This document shows, piece after piece, positions 32,095-41,786 of a stretch of DNA of 64,000 nucleotides. Each line of letters opens with the position of its first letter. Position 1 is the first letter of the stretch. Origin of the DNA: Asparagopsis taxiformis (Eukaryota; Rhodophyta; Florideophyceae; Bonnemaisoniales; Bonnemaisoniaceae); assembly GCA_030407315.1 (NCBI GenBank), contig JALQPE010002458.1, positions 1 to 64,000 of the forward strand, in the 5' to 3' direction. Below the pieces are notes generated by a model. The model worked only from the letters and a program-made list of their open reading frames with translations, made no database searches and had not been told where the DNA came from. The translations under genes were made by a program, and so were the position numbers.

Positions 32095-35000
32095 ATGTCT
32101 TGTCCGGACAGTATAAGAGAGGAAGCTGAGAGACGGGAAGCGCACTCGGAGGTACCACAATTGTGGATTTCATCGTCTACACAACATTTGAACAGAGAAC
32201 CGATTGAACGAACTGAGATTGCAGGGATTACAATGGGAGACAATAGTATCATGAATACTACAGCGGAGAAGAGCAATTCTCCTTCTGCTGAAGAGAAAAG
32301 CATCACTATTGCTCAGTACAGCTCTTCTAAAGTGCAAGTTGATCCTCGCAAAGTGAAATTTCCGACAGTGACCTCCCGTTTGGTGCGACCGGGTCGTGTA
32401 AACGAACTGGCCAGCATTTTCATGGATAGAGGTTTCTCTACCACTGGAACTATGATTACAGTCTGCAAAATGGAAGATAACGAAGGAGACGAGTTTTACT
32501 GCATCGATGGCTCTCATCGCATAGCTGCTCTGCAACTATGCCTGGAGAAGTACTCAGGAAAGAACAGGGATTCCTTGGAATTGGTTTGGGTACAACAGTT
32601 GATTGCGCCGAACGGGCGTCTAATTTTCGATGCGCTGGAGGTTCTGAAACTGTCTCTCGAAGCCAATATACAAACTCACGATGTCGCTTCTGTGAGCATT
32701 GCCGACAATGTGTGTGCGGTCATAGAGTTTCTCAGGTTTTCCAACCAGATGGATCTTCCTGTTGTCCGGCTTATTCCTATTCTGAAAGAAGTGAGCTATA
32801 TTCTGCCGTCCGACAGGAACCGTTCGGAGAACTCGTATAGGCAGTACATCAACATTGCGAAGGGGTTCAATCGCACAGACAGCGTTGCTTTCGTGTACTG
32901 GAGCTCTATCCCTAGCGTTTACAATGCTTTGGATAGGAACAGAGAAATCGAGGATGCAAGAACCGAGGGAAGAGATCCGGACTTTTCTCGAATTGACTCT
33001 GCCGATATGTACGGGTGCGTGCTCGATCTTGTCAATAACGCAATATTCCGCAATGGCACGGACGGACGCGGGACGCGCGATAAGGAGTGGTTCCAGTGGT
33101 TTGTGCTCGAGATGACAGCGTCGTGGACAAGGATGAGGAGGAAGAGAGGACTTGTCAGAAATATCGGAAGCGGAAGTCCGTTCACGATGCGCACTTGGCT
33201 ACTGGCTCTGTTGGCCATCTATGATATGGCAGAGGTCGTCCGCAAGTGGTTGAACTCTGCAACGATGGAGGAATTCGTGCGAACGGATTTGGCAGCAGAA
33301 AACGCGAAGGAGGTCGGGGATAATGATCATCGCATTGGAGAGCGCATTGTATTCGTCCTTGTCGACTTTCATGACGACGTGGTAGACAGTAGCAGTCTGA
33401 GAACCAAGAACGGGATGTTTACAAACAGTTTTTACGACAAACTGGAATATGCTACCGGGACAAAGGCAATGCAGGAGACGAAAGCGGAGGAGGAGAGGGA
33501 ACGGAATCGCATGACCCCCGGAGAAATAGAAAAAGCACTTGTTGATGGCGCCAAAGCAGAAGACGAAGAAGCACCTACTGCCGCAGAACAGGGAAATAAT
33601 TCTACAGAGAAGGAAACTGTGGAAACTTCTGGTCCTGTTCAAGCAGAAGAAGGAGTATCTGCCGAAGCCCAAGCAGAGCAGGAAGTTTCTGCTGTTGTGG
33701 AGGAAGAACAGGAAATTACTCCAAATGTGGTGGCTGAAGAAGTGATTCCTGCTGTCGCGACGAAAGCAATAGAAGAGGCACCTCTGAGCACCCCGAAAGA
33801 AGCAGAAGACCGTCCTGCCGCAGCAAAAGAGGGAGGACAGGAACGTCCTGCCACGCGTCTTGCAGCAGCTGAGAAGAGGGAAGCAGAACGTCTTGCTGTT
33901 CTCCAAAAAGAACAGGAACGTCTTTCAGCTTCAAGGGCAGAGCGGGAAAGTCGTGCCAGGGATAATTCGCCGGGAAGGATTGTCAGAGAAGATCTTCCTC
34001 AGGGAAGGAAACAAAGCGGCGATACGCAAAGTCTGGATATCAACTTGGACAATAGTGGTCGCATGGACATAGACACGCCTGGACAACAAGCTGGAGATGC
34101 GCAGAACCGCTCTGTGATATTGAAACTTCGAATCAGGACACCAGAAACTTACAGCACTAGCCCGGCCGAAGTGGACAAGGAGAATTCGGGAAGAAGCAGG
34201 AGTTCTGGTGGAAGCGGCGATGAAAACGAGTCCAGGTTGGATAAGAAGCGAAGAAGGGAAGATACTAGCGCGAAGTTTTCTGAGCCCAATACGCCGGATG
34301 ACAACATTGAGATTGGGCCTCCCCGGGAAAAGAAGAGTAGAGTCAATGCAAGAGAACGAACGACTGGAGAAGAAGCACCACTCTTCACTGACGAGCAAGA
34401 AAACTCCCTTCCAGACCGCACATTCGCAGAGGACATACCTGAGAAGCTGCCTTTATGCGTTCCTTCCAACTCGAGAATGAAGTATTATATCACAGAAGAA
34501 GACATTGATACAATCCGGACGGAGATAATGGAAGCAGCTGCAGGCTACTCTACTTTGGTATGTCCCCTCGGTTCTTGTGAAAGCCAACAATACTTCAGCT
34601 ACCAGAGAAGAATGATCGACGAGCTTGGTTACGTGGTGTTGCAAGACATTTTCTCTTCTACTACAGTGGGAGCAGCTACGCACGAGTTATTCACACAGAT
34701 GGCCAGCACATTCCAAGGTACTACAAGTGGCTCAAGTGCAAGTCAGAAGAACCCGTGGAAACCACTTCGACCGAAAGACAGCACTGGTGTATTCAAGACG
34801 GACCGGAAAAGCATCTGCGATGACCTTGAGCAAGAAAGCGCGCGGCAGTACAGGAACAAGCTGATTCTGGAGCTAGGTAAGGCGATTTGTGCGGAGAACC
34901 TGAAGCTCGGGTTTGGAAGAGAAGAAGCGGTGGTCTTTCCAGAAACGGGTCTTCGTCTGATTTTGACCGCAGAAGGTAGTCAGGAGCAACTTATGCATAC

Positions 35001-35355
35001 CGATGTTCCCGTCCGTGAGGGAACTGGAACTGGTCCTCTCAACTCGCCATCATATTTCATGATGGCTGCTGGTGCGGATGGGTTCATCATTCGTATCGCC
35101 AAGTTCAGCCATGTGTGCCTAAGTCATCCAGCGAAAGAAAAGTACCGCGTGCCAGTGACGAACGTGCGCATCCCACCGTATTCCCTGCTTGTATGCCGAA
35201 CGGACGTGTATCACGGAGGAATGGGATTCGCGGAGGGTCGTTCTTCGGTGAGGTACCAGCATCCTATCCGGTCCCATCTATCACTGCGAACTTCCAGGGA
35301 GAAGTTGCTACAGCCTCCCTTCAATGTCAACTACTGGGAGCGTTTAGATATCTGA
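32095..35355 (+). CDS. ParB-like domain + 2OG-Fe(II) dioxygenase fusion
   Basis: An unbroken 1,086-aa frame; a second in-frame ATG at 32233 (MGDNSIMNTT) may be the real start. The N-terminal ParB-like domain has PTVTSRLVRPGRVNELASIF and CIDGSHRIAAL (D138, DGxHR-type), then a helical part (IADNVCAVIEFL, FVYWSSIP). A long Glu/Ala-rich charged linker follows with a basic cluster (LDKKRRRED). After SRMKYYITEEDI comes the dioxygenase fold: LGYVVLQDIFSS, GLRLILTAEGSQEQLMHTDV (H968-x-D970), FSHVCLSHP, and RIPPYSLLVCRTDVYHGGMG (distal H1040), with Arg residues downstream. HxD...H is the iron-binding triad of 2OG-Fe(II) dioxygenases, overall PhyH-like. Its substrate is unknown; DNA bases or chromatin proteins are plausible from context only. 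Family B arrays lie on both sides. Confidence 0.75.
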   Translation: MSCPDSIREEAERREAHSEVPQLWISSSTQHLNREPIERTEIAGITMGDNSIMNTTAEKSNSPSAEEKSITIAQYSSSKVQVDPRKVKFPTVTSRLVRPGRVNELASIFMDRGFSTTGTMITVCKMEDNEGDEFYCIDGSHRIAALQLCLEKYSGKNRDSLELVWVQQLIAPNGRLIFDALEVLKLSLEANIQTHDVASVSIADNVCAVIEFLRFSNQMDLPVVRLIPILKEVSYILPSDRNRSENSYRQYINIAKGFNRTDSVAFVYWSSIPSVYNALDRNREIEDARTEGRDPDFSRIDSADMYGCVLDLVNNAIFRNGTDGRGTRDKEWFQWFVLEMTASWTRMRRKRGLVRNIGSGSPFTMRTWLLALLAIYDMAEVVRKWLNSATMEEFVRTDLAAENAKEVGDNDHRIGERIVFVLVDFHDDVVDSSSLRTKNGMFTNSFYDKLEYATGTKAMQETKAEEERERNRMTPGEIEKALVDGAKAEDEEAPTAAEQGNNSTEKETVETSGPVQAEEGVSAEAQAEQEVSAVVEEEQEITPNVVAEEVIPAVATKAIEEAPLSTPKEAEDRPAAAKEGGQERPATRLAAAEKREAERLAVLQKEQERLSASRAERESRARDNSPGRIVREDLPQGRKQSGDTQSLDINLDNSGRMDIDTPGQQAGDAQNRSVILKLRIRTPETYSTSPAEVDKENSGRSRSSGGSGDENESRLDKKRRREDTSAKFSEPNTPDDNIEIGPPREKKSRVNARERTTGEEAPLFTDEQENSLPDRTFAEDIPEKLPLCVPSNSRMKYYITEEDIDTIRTEIMEAAAGYSTLVCPLGSCESQQYFSYQRRMIDELGYVVLQDIFSSTTVGAATHELFTQMASTFQGTTSGSSASQKNPWKPLRPKDSTGVFKTDRKSICDDLEQESARQYRNKLILELGKAICAENLKLGFGREEAVVFPETGLRLILTAEGSQEQLMHTDVPVREGTGTGPLNSPSYFMMAAGADGFIIRIAKFSHVCLSHPAKEKYRVPVTNVRIPPYSLLVCRTDVYHGGMGFAEGRSSVRYQHPIRSHLSLRTSREKLLQPPFNVNYWERLDI

Positions 35356-35607
35356 TGAAATTAGTTCTTAATAGCATTCTATGGCAGGCATCAAGGCCGC
35401 CTTCAAGTAAACGATGAAAGTTAGGCTAGTACATGACGTTTGCGTATGTAGACGGGTCGAGAGATATACAATACTCAATTTAATATGAGAAGGGGAGGAA
35501 ACTATGGTGGGCACTACTAGAATAGAACAAGGTAATATCGCAGTCGTCTTTGGTTACAACATTGAGGTGAGGAAGGCTTACAGATGATGCAGTTTCGCTG
35601 GGGTGCT

Positions 35608-35832
35608 GACAGCAAAGTCATCGTTACGATGACTTTGCTGTAATGATTTGATTTCTTACAGCAAAGTCATCGTAACGATGACTTTGCTGTAAGAAATCAA
35701 ATCATTACAGCGGCCACAATTTTTTACCGGGTAAAAAATTCTTGCTGATTTTTTTACCCGGTAAAATTTTCTCACCACTGTAATCAAACCTTTCCTTACA
35801 GCAAAGTCATCGTAACGATGACTTTGCTGTAA
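35608..35832. repeat. family B hairpin array, three copies
   Basis: Copies at 35608 (truncated by two bases), 35656 and 35796; central bases T, A, A. The first two are part of a larger fold around TTACAGCAAAG with GAAATCAAATCATTACAG on one side and its complement on the other. Confidence 0.9.
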
Positions 35833-35980
35833 GCATCCCGGGTAAACGGCTTCGGCTGTAAGCGGTTGGGAGTTTCGTCCGTCTCCCACCCTGGGAAGGG
35901 TGAGAAGGGAAGTGTGGAGCCGGGAACATCGTACAACGATGGTTTGGACGACTGTTGACGGCTCTGGGGAGCACTCTGCG
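35833..35980. repeat. family B element-end sequence, inverted orientation
   Basis: From GTAAGCATCCCGGGTAAACG through GGGAGTTTCGTCC to GGTTTGGACGACTGTTGAC, this stretch is the reverse complement, with changes, of 41787-41960 and in part of 41011-41080. It lies at the outer edge of the array, which is what a terminal inverted repeat next to sub-terminal hairpins would look like. Confidence 0.6.
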
Positions 35981-36433
35981 TCGTGCAAGCCTGGTTTGCG
36001 CTGGCTGCACTACCTGGTATTGAACGGTTCTGTGCGCAAAGTTTACTCATGAAGGAGTTAGGGTGTTGTGTACCACACCAACCATAGTTACTAACATTTG
36101 CAGTGTACTCTAGTGATGTAATTATTATTCTAGTTTCTAGCTATACAATGATATTAAGTAAGTCAGATGTGCACAGAGCATGGTCTAAGCCTAGCACGGT
36201 AGAGAAAGATGGAAGAAAGATTGAAGGGTAGGCATGCAGAGGTATGAAGGCAGCAGTATGTGTAGACTATGGCAGTGGTAAGAAAATATTTCATGCACCA
36301 AAGGGTGGGTAGAGTGACATTAGAGAGGTGGTGTGTAGGGGGAAGGTAGGTGGAGATGATGAAGGAGGACAACAGAAACGAGAGCGAGGGTTGAGACCAA
36401 CGGCTTACAGATGGAGCAGTTTACCAGGGATGC
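35981..36433. other. intergenic, nothing recognised
   Basis: Only short frames. The region lies between an inverted family B end and the next family B array. Confidence 0.4.
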
Positions 36434-36696
36434 TTACAGCAAAGTCATCGTTACGATGACTTTGCTGTAAGGAAAGGTTTCATTACAGTGGCCATGATTT
36501 CTTTACCCGGTAAAAAAATTCCTGGCCGCTGTAATGAAAACGTTTTCTTACAGCAAAGTCATCGTAACGATGACTTTGCTGTCAGGAAACAAAACATTAC
36601 AGTGGCCATGATTTCTTTACCCGGTAAAAAAATTCCTGGCCTCTGTAATGAAACGTTTCCTTACAGCAAAGTCATCGTAACGATGGCTTTGCTGTA
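36434..36696. repeat. family B hairpin array, three copies
   Basis: Copies start at 36434 (T), 36548 (A, with CTGTCAGG end) and 36660 (A, with one base change GATGGC). TTTACCCGGTAAA palindromes and CATTACAGTGGCCATGATTT units lie between them. Confidence 0.9.
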
Positions 36697-36931
36697 AGGA
36701 TCCTTGGTAAACTGCCTGAGCTGTAATTGTCGTACAACGAAAAGTGATGTGGAAGGTTCGGATTGGTCAACCGCTGAATATCATTACCAGGGTGTATACT
36801 AATAGGAATATGTCAGATCTCTAAGTTTCGCCTATCTTACTCAGCTTACGCAGCAAAACAGCTTGTCGTTCAGATCTTCTTCTCTCTTTCTCAATCTTTC
36901 ACTCTTCGTTTGTCAATCACTCACCAAAGCA

Positions 36932-37049
36932 ATGGCTCAACAATCCCCCAACGCTTTCGACCGCCAGGTGCGCTCTGCCAGCCGCCGTGACAACGATTCT
37001 CCCACTCCTTCTCCCTCTCCCTCTCCTTCCTCCTTCTCTGGCCCCCCCT
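36932..37049 (+). pseudogene. out-of-frame N-terminus of next gene
   Basis: The ATG at 36932 opens MAQQSPNAFDRQVRSASR and a Ser/Pro run, then leaves frame at a CCCCCCC run (about 37042-37048). The main ParB-dioxygenase frame continues from there. A single-base indel in the C run would join the two. Confidence 0.5.
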
Positions 37050-37055
37050 GTCCCC

Positions 37056-40000
37056 ATGGACGTTTGCGAAGCTGCTGCAGCGCTGACCCAGCTCAGCCCA
37101 GCACCTAAGCCCGTCCCCTCCCCCCCTTCCGCTTCCGATCCCGCGGTTGTCCCGACAATCGACGCTGGCGTTCCCGCAACTCCGCTTCCGGCTCAATCTG
37201 CCGAAGCGGCGCCAGCCGTCGAGGGATCTGGTGCTCCTCTGCCCAGCTCGCCTGCTCCGGACATGATCATCGCGTCCGGCAGCGACTTGGCAGAGGATGC
37301 GGAGAAGGTCGATGATCACAACGCTCGTGACATCGTACCGAACAAGCCTCTCCGCAGCACCAGGCTGGCCTACCCTGGCACAGTGCCCATCCCGGTGGAT
37401 GTGGACTACGACATAAGTCCGGAGAGCTGCCGAAACATTCCAGTCTTCATTTCCCCCCTGGATGTTTCTCCTCCGGCAGTCGTGTCCAGGGTGGTCAGGC
37501 CGCATCGCGTTGATGAGTTGAAGAAAACGTTTCTCACTCAGGGATTTTCCGTGATTGCTTCACGCGTGTCCGTCTGCGAGGTGATTGATTCCAATGCAAA
37601 AGTACGACTGCAATATGTCGATGGATCTCACCGAGTGACCGCGTTGAAGGCCATTCTCGAGTCGGCTGGACCTGCTCCTGCGAAGGACAGTCCAGAGTGG
37701 GAGGAGTTTGTCAAGTCTGACATCTACCGTCGCTTTGGAACTATTCCAGTCGACTTTCTCCTCCCACCGACTCGGCTTGGCCGGGATGTCTTCTGCTCCG
37801 AAGAAGTACTCCCGCTTTCACGGCTGATGAACTTCCACACCCACAATGTCAGCGAGGTAACAGTTGCTGACAATGTGTGCTCTGTGATGGAGTTCATCAA
37901 TATCCACCGCCTGGGAAAGAAGAAGATCGAGCCGACCGTTCAATACATAAAAGAACGGAAAGCGCTGAGCTGGATTCGTCCGAGACAGCTCATGCGCTAC
38001 GTCTCGATCGCGCGAGGGTTCAAGACCATTGAAAGCCCTGCTTTCAAGTACTGGTCGAGCATCCCGAACAGGCCGGAGTTCGTGCAGTTCTCTTCGACCG
38101 AGGATCTGGCTGGTTGTACGGTGAACTTGTTGTTCAATGGGTCGTTCAGGAGTGCTCCGGATGTGCAGAAGTGTTTCATCCTGGAGATGACGGCGCGCTA
38201 CACTTGTAGCCGTCGGTCGGCCGGGCTGAAACCGTACTCGGTTGGTACCATTGGGCAGGAATGGATTGCTGGTTTGTTGGAAATCTTCGGGTACGTGAAG
38301 GAGGTGGCCGAGTACTGGAACGTGTCGGATGTGTTGAGGATGCTGGATGGGTCAATTCCCAGCGTGGGTGACCCGAGCAAGAGCTTCGACATTCGCTCGC
38401 GCGTTGTCGAAGTTCTTGCTCAGATGGTCCCCAAGAAGGGGTGCTGGGCAGACTTCCGTCCCAAGGAAGGCCCCCCCGATGGTTACAGTTACGAAAATAT
38501 TTTTCCCCGTAAGAAGTCTGTCTTCGGGAAGGACGCCAGGAAAATGCTCCTGCGCGTCACTGGGTACCGCGACATGCAAATGCGGAAACGCTTTCACGCG
38601 ATGTACCCAGACATCCCACATGCTGCGCTCCCAGCCACATGTGGTGATGATGCCCCCATCCCTTCCTCTTCCAATTCCTTGCCCATCCCTTCATCCTCCA
38701 TTCCTTTGCCCCCACCACCTCAACTGGAATCTTCCAGCAATTCCGAGGTTGCCCCTGTTCCTGTCTCTACCCCTGCCGTGTCTGCATCCTCCCCTGCGGT
38801 GACCCCGGTCAAGCCGACTGCGCGTGGTCCCCAGGATGGCAGCGAACGCTCTGGTCCAGTTTCCCACGCCGGGACTGGTACCCCCAACCGTCCTGTCCAA
38901 GCCGCGCAGGAGCAGGTCTCACCGGCTTCGCAGCCTGAGCCTGCGACTCCGGCTGCCGAGCAGCACCCTGCTGCTCCGGCCCCCGCTGTCGAAGCTTCCC
39001 GTTCTGCATCTGCTAGCAGTTCGGGAAGCTCCAGCGATGACAGCTTCGTCCCTTCACCATCCGGTGGGGTTGGACAGAAGACGGTTGCGAGGATTTCGAC
39101 GGAGGGCCCTACTCCCGAGAATGTGGTCGAGGGCAGCAGTGCGAAGGGCGGTGCAGATCCTGACGAAGATGTCATTGAAGTCAGTGATTCTGCACCGCCC
39201 GGAGTGGAAACTTCTGGGAGGAAAGTGATGCCCAGAAGGAGTACCCGCCTGCAAGCGAGTCGTTCCGGTCGTGGTGGAACGGCGGGTGGTGCTGTGGAGG
39301 TCGTCGAGCTGGAGAGCGCCCCCGAGGATGCGGGTGAAAACTCCATCCTCGGGAAGCGTAACTTGGAAGCCGCTTCTGCGACGCCCGAGCCTTCTACCAA
39401 AAAGAGAAGGCTCGGTGAGACTTCATCAAAGTCGTCGTCAAAGAAATCCAAGTCGGCTTCCCGAGGTCGCTCTCGGGAGCCGGTTCTCCAGTTCGACGAC
39501 GCCCAGGAGAATCCCATTCCCGACAGCATCGTCGATGAGAATGTGGCCGCCGTTCTCCCCAGCGCAATTGCGTCTGGCAGCCGGATGAAGTACTATATGG
39601 AAAGTACGACGGTGGAGACGGTTCGGGCGGAAATGAGGGCGGCAGCATTCCAGGCAGCTGCATCGCCGGGTGCTGAGGATACGGTGGTGGACAGGTACTT
39701 TGCGGTGAAGAAGGCATTGTTGGAAAACTTGGGGGTTATTGTTATGGAAGGCCTGTTGGCATCGTCCACGGCTGGTAATGCGACGCATGAGTTGTTCGGT
39801 CACTTCGCTAGGCAGTTCCCGCTGGTTGAGGAGGTTGAAAAACCCTCCCAGCAGTCTGATTCTAACGATGACGACAGGGAGCCACAGGACGAGCCGCCAG
39901 CTTTCGCAAAGCCCGGCTTCGATCCTTCGCCGTGGCAGTTCATCCACAACGTGGGTGATGCGAAGGACCGCATCGATGGTGGTCGTGGGCGCCTCTCTCT

Positions 40001-40574
40001 GCCGCGGCGTGAGTTGTGCGACAAGTTGGAGGAGGGGAATTTGGAGATGTATAAGAACAAGTTGGTGGCAGAGCTTGCTCTTGGTGTTTGTGCGGAGTTC
40101 TTGAAGTTGGGAATGGAGGGTGAGGATCCTGTCTTCTTCCCGAAGACAGGATTGCGGCTGCTTCTTACAGCAGATGGGGCTGCGGACCAGGATGGGCACA
40201 CGGACTTCAAGGTAGCGACGAATAGTGTTGGAAGTCCTACCACGTCTCCATCATATTTCATGATGTCGAGCGGAGCCGATGGGTTCTCTATAGTAGTTGC
40301 CCCTTATAGTCATGTATGCCTGGCCAGTCCGGGCGCCGATATGTGGAAGGTTCCCCCTCTCATCTTTTGGGTGCCACCCTATTCCGTATTGGTTGGTCGC
40401 GGTGACCTTTACCATTACGGGGTCGGCTTCAGCCGAGGAGATCTTCCTGCAGGCGAGAAGTTAGTCTATGGCCTGCCCACGCGCGGCCACATCTACTTGA
40501 AGACGGAGAAGGACGTCCTCACGGACCACATCCACACCGTCGAATATTACAAGTACGATAGGAGCAATAGATAG
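37056..40574 (+). CDS. ParB-like domain + 2OG-Fe(II) dioxygenase fusion, second copy
   Basis: About 1,172 aa from ATG 37056 (MDVCEAAAALTQL); the original start may be 36932 with a frameshift in the C run between them. The ParB-like domain has SRVVRPHRVDELKKTF and YVDGSHRVTAL (D189), with VADNVCSVMEF and KYWSSIPN shared with the copy at 32095. The linker is Pro/Ser/Ala-rich with an ESAPEDAGENSI segment and KKRRLGETSSK. The dioxygenase half has SRMKYYMESTTVETVRAEM, LGVIVMEGLLASS, GLRLLLTADGAADQDGHTDF (H1048-x-D1050), YSHVCLASP and PPYSVLVGRGDLYHYGVGF (H1120). All three iron ligands are present, so it may be catalytically competent. Higher GC and a Pro-rich linker set it apart from the 32095 copy, suggesting an old duplication or separate arrival. 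Substrate is unknown. Confidence 0.75.
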   Translation: MDVCEAAAALTQLSPAPKPVPSPPSASDPAVVPTIDAGVPATPLPAQSAEAAPAVEGSGAPLPSSPAPDMIIASGSDLAEDAEKVDDHNARDIVPNKPLRSTRLAYPGTVPIPVDVDYDISPESCRNIPVFISPLDVSPPAVVSRVVRPHRVDELKKTFLTQGFSVIASRVSVCEVIDSNAKVRLQYVDGSHRVTALKAILESAGPAPAKDSPEWEEFVKSDIYRRFGTIPVDFLLPPTRLGRDVFCSEEVLPLSRLMNFHTHNVSEVTVADNVCSVMEFINIHRLGKKKIEPTVQYIKERKALSWIRPRQLMRYVSIARGFKTIESPAFKYWSSIPNRPEFVQFSSTEDLAGCTVNLLFNGSFRSAPDVQKCFILEMTARYTCSRRSAGLKPYSVGTIGQEWIAGLLEIFGYVKEVAEYWNVSDVLRMLDGSIPSVGDPSKSFDIRSRVVEVLAQMVPKKGCWADFRPKEGPPDGYSYENIFPRKKSVFGKDARKMLLRVTGYRDMQMRKRFHAMYPDIPHAALPATCGDDAPIPSSSNSLPIPSSSIPLPPPPQLESSSNSEVAPVPVSTPAVSASSPAVTPVKPTARGPQDGSERSGPVSHAGTGTPNRPVQAAQEQVSPASQPEPATPAAEQHPAAPAPAVEASRSASASSSGSSSDDSFVPSPSGGVGQKTVARISTEGPTPENVVEGSSAKGGADPDEDVIEVSDSAPPGVETSGRKVMPRRSTRLQASRSGRGGTAGGAVEVVELESAPEDAGENSILGKRNLEAASATPEPSTKKRRLGETSSKSSSKKSKSASRGRSREPVLQFDDAQENPIPDSIVDENVAAVLPSAIASGSRMKYYMESTTVETVRAEMRAAAFQAAASPGAEDTVVDRYFAVKKALLENLGVIVMEGLLASSTAGNATHELFGHFARQFPLVEEVEKPSQQSDSNDDDREPQDEPPAFAKPGFDPSPWQFIHNVGDAKDRIDGGRGRLSLPRRELCDKLEEGNLEMYKNKLVAELALGVCAEFLKLGMEGEDPVFFPKTGLRLLLTADGAADQDGHTDFKVATNSVGSPTTSPSYFMMSSGADGFSIVVAPYSHVCLASPGADMWKVPPLIFWVPPYSVLVGRGDLYHYGVGFSRGDLPAGEKLVYGLPTRGHIYLKTEKDVLTDHIHTVEYYKYDRSNR

Positions 40575-41010
40575 CATATCAGAAGTATTAAAACCTATAC
40601 TACTGTTCCCTGCTATAAAGTTCTGTCTTTCTCATCTCAACATTGTTACCTTAGCCCATTTTTCAGTTCTCATCTATACATCTGTCCTTCATCTCATAGT
40701 TTAGTGCTACTCAGCAGATTGCTTGCTACTTTTTAATATTAGTCTACAACGTTATATGATTTTACTAGCTAGGCCGTAGGGGGAGACTAGTTTCAACCCT
40801 TGACAACGCGCAGATTTCGACTACGAGAGCCGTCACTGTGATAAATTATTTGTAGAATTTTCGTCTATCTTCCCACCTACACTAGGCTACCTATATATAT
40901 ACAGGGTATAACCTGAACAGAGACCACGTGAGGTAAAATACTCCTGAGAGCTGCTCACAGCCGTACAGACCTTTGCTGAGCAATTTACCCGACTTCAAAC
41001 TTCGCTTCTT
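40575..41010. other. intergenic, nothing recognised
   Basis: AT-rich sequence without a supported gene; likely the 3' flank of the ParB-dioxygenase gene. Confidence 0.4.
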
Positions 41011-41368
41011 ACCTTTACCAGGATGAGAGAAGGACGAAACTCCCTGCTGCTTACAGCCGAAGCCGTTTACCAGGGTTCCTTACAGCAAAGTCATCGTAAC
41101 GATGACTTTGCTGTAAGGAACCGTTTCCTTGCAGTGGCCGAAGAATTTTTTACCGGGTAAAAAATCAGCAAGAAATTTTACCGGGTAAAAAATTGTGGCC
41201 GCTGTAATGTTTTGCTTTCTTACAGCAAAGTCATCGTTACGATGACTTTGCTGTAAGAAAACGTTTCATTACAGCGGCCACAATTTTTTTACCCGGTAAA
41301 GAAATCATGGCTGCTGTAATGATTTGTTTTCTTACAGCAAAGTCATCGTAACGATGACTTTGCTGTCA
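41011..41368. repeat. family B element end plus three-copy hairpin array
   Basis: An end sequence (GGACGAAACTCCCTGCTGCT, then TTACAGCCGAAGCCGTTTAC) leads into 37-bp near-palindromes at 41080 (A), 41220 (T) and 41332 (A). The pattern end sequence-then-array is repeated at 41787-42360 in the same orientation. Confidence 0.85.
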
Positions 41369-41786
41369 GCACCCCGCCGGAACTGCCAAAGCTGTAAGCA
41401 GTCTGGCTTCACCCTCTCCCCCATTTCTCTACTCCGCCTTCAGCATCCCAGCCTCTCTGGTGACGACTGACGCCTTTCGTTTCCCCCCTCACGCCCCCTC
41501 TCGCAATGAAATACTCGTCTATTACCACGATAGGCTACTCGTACTGCCGCCTTAATTTTCCTCTACACACACCCTCCCATCCGTCTCTTCCGTACTACGA
41601 TCTTAGGCTATCCTACCTTACGATTATAGTTGTATAGTGAGTAGCTAGAGTCCTACTTATTGACGACTATAGTGCACCGGAACCGGCGCCGGTTCCCGCC
41701 CGGGCGGGTTGAATATATATTTTATGCCGTGAGGCACAGGTACCATATGGTCGCTGTGGCTCACGGCACAAGGAGTAGATTTTGCG
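41369..41786. other. intergenic with a small perfect palindrome
   Basis: No gene is supported. GGAACCGGCGCCGGTTCC near 41680-41697 is a perfect 18-bp palindrome, and TGCCGTGAG...CTCACGGCA near 41724-41767 forms a looser hairpin. Confidence 0.5.

Noticed and set aside
36921..37505. 194-aa minus-strand Arg/Gly-rich frame
   Set aside because: Antisense by-product of the Pro/Ser-rich start of the ParB-dioxygenase gene.
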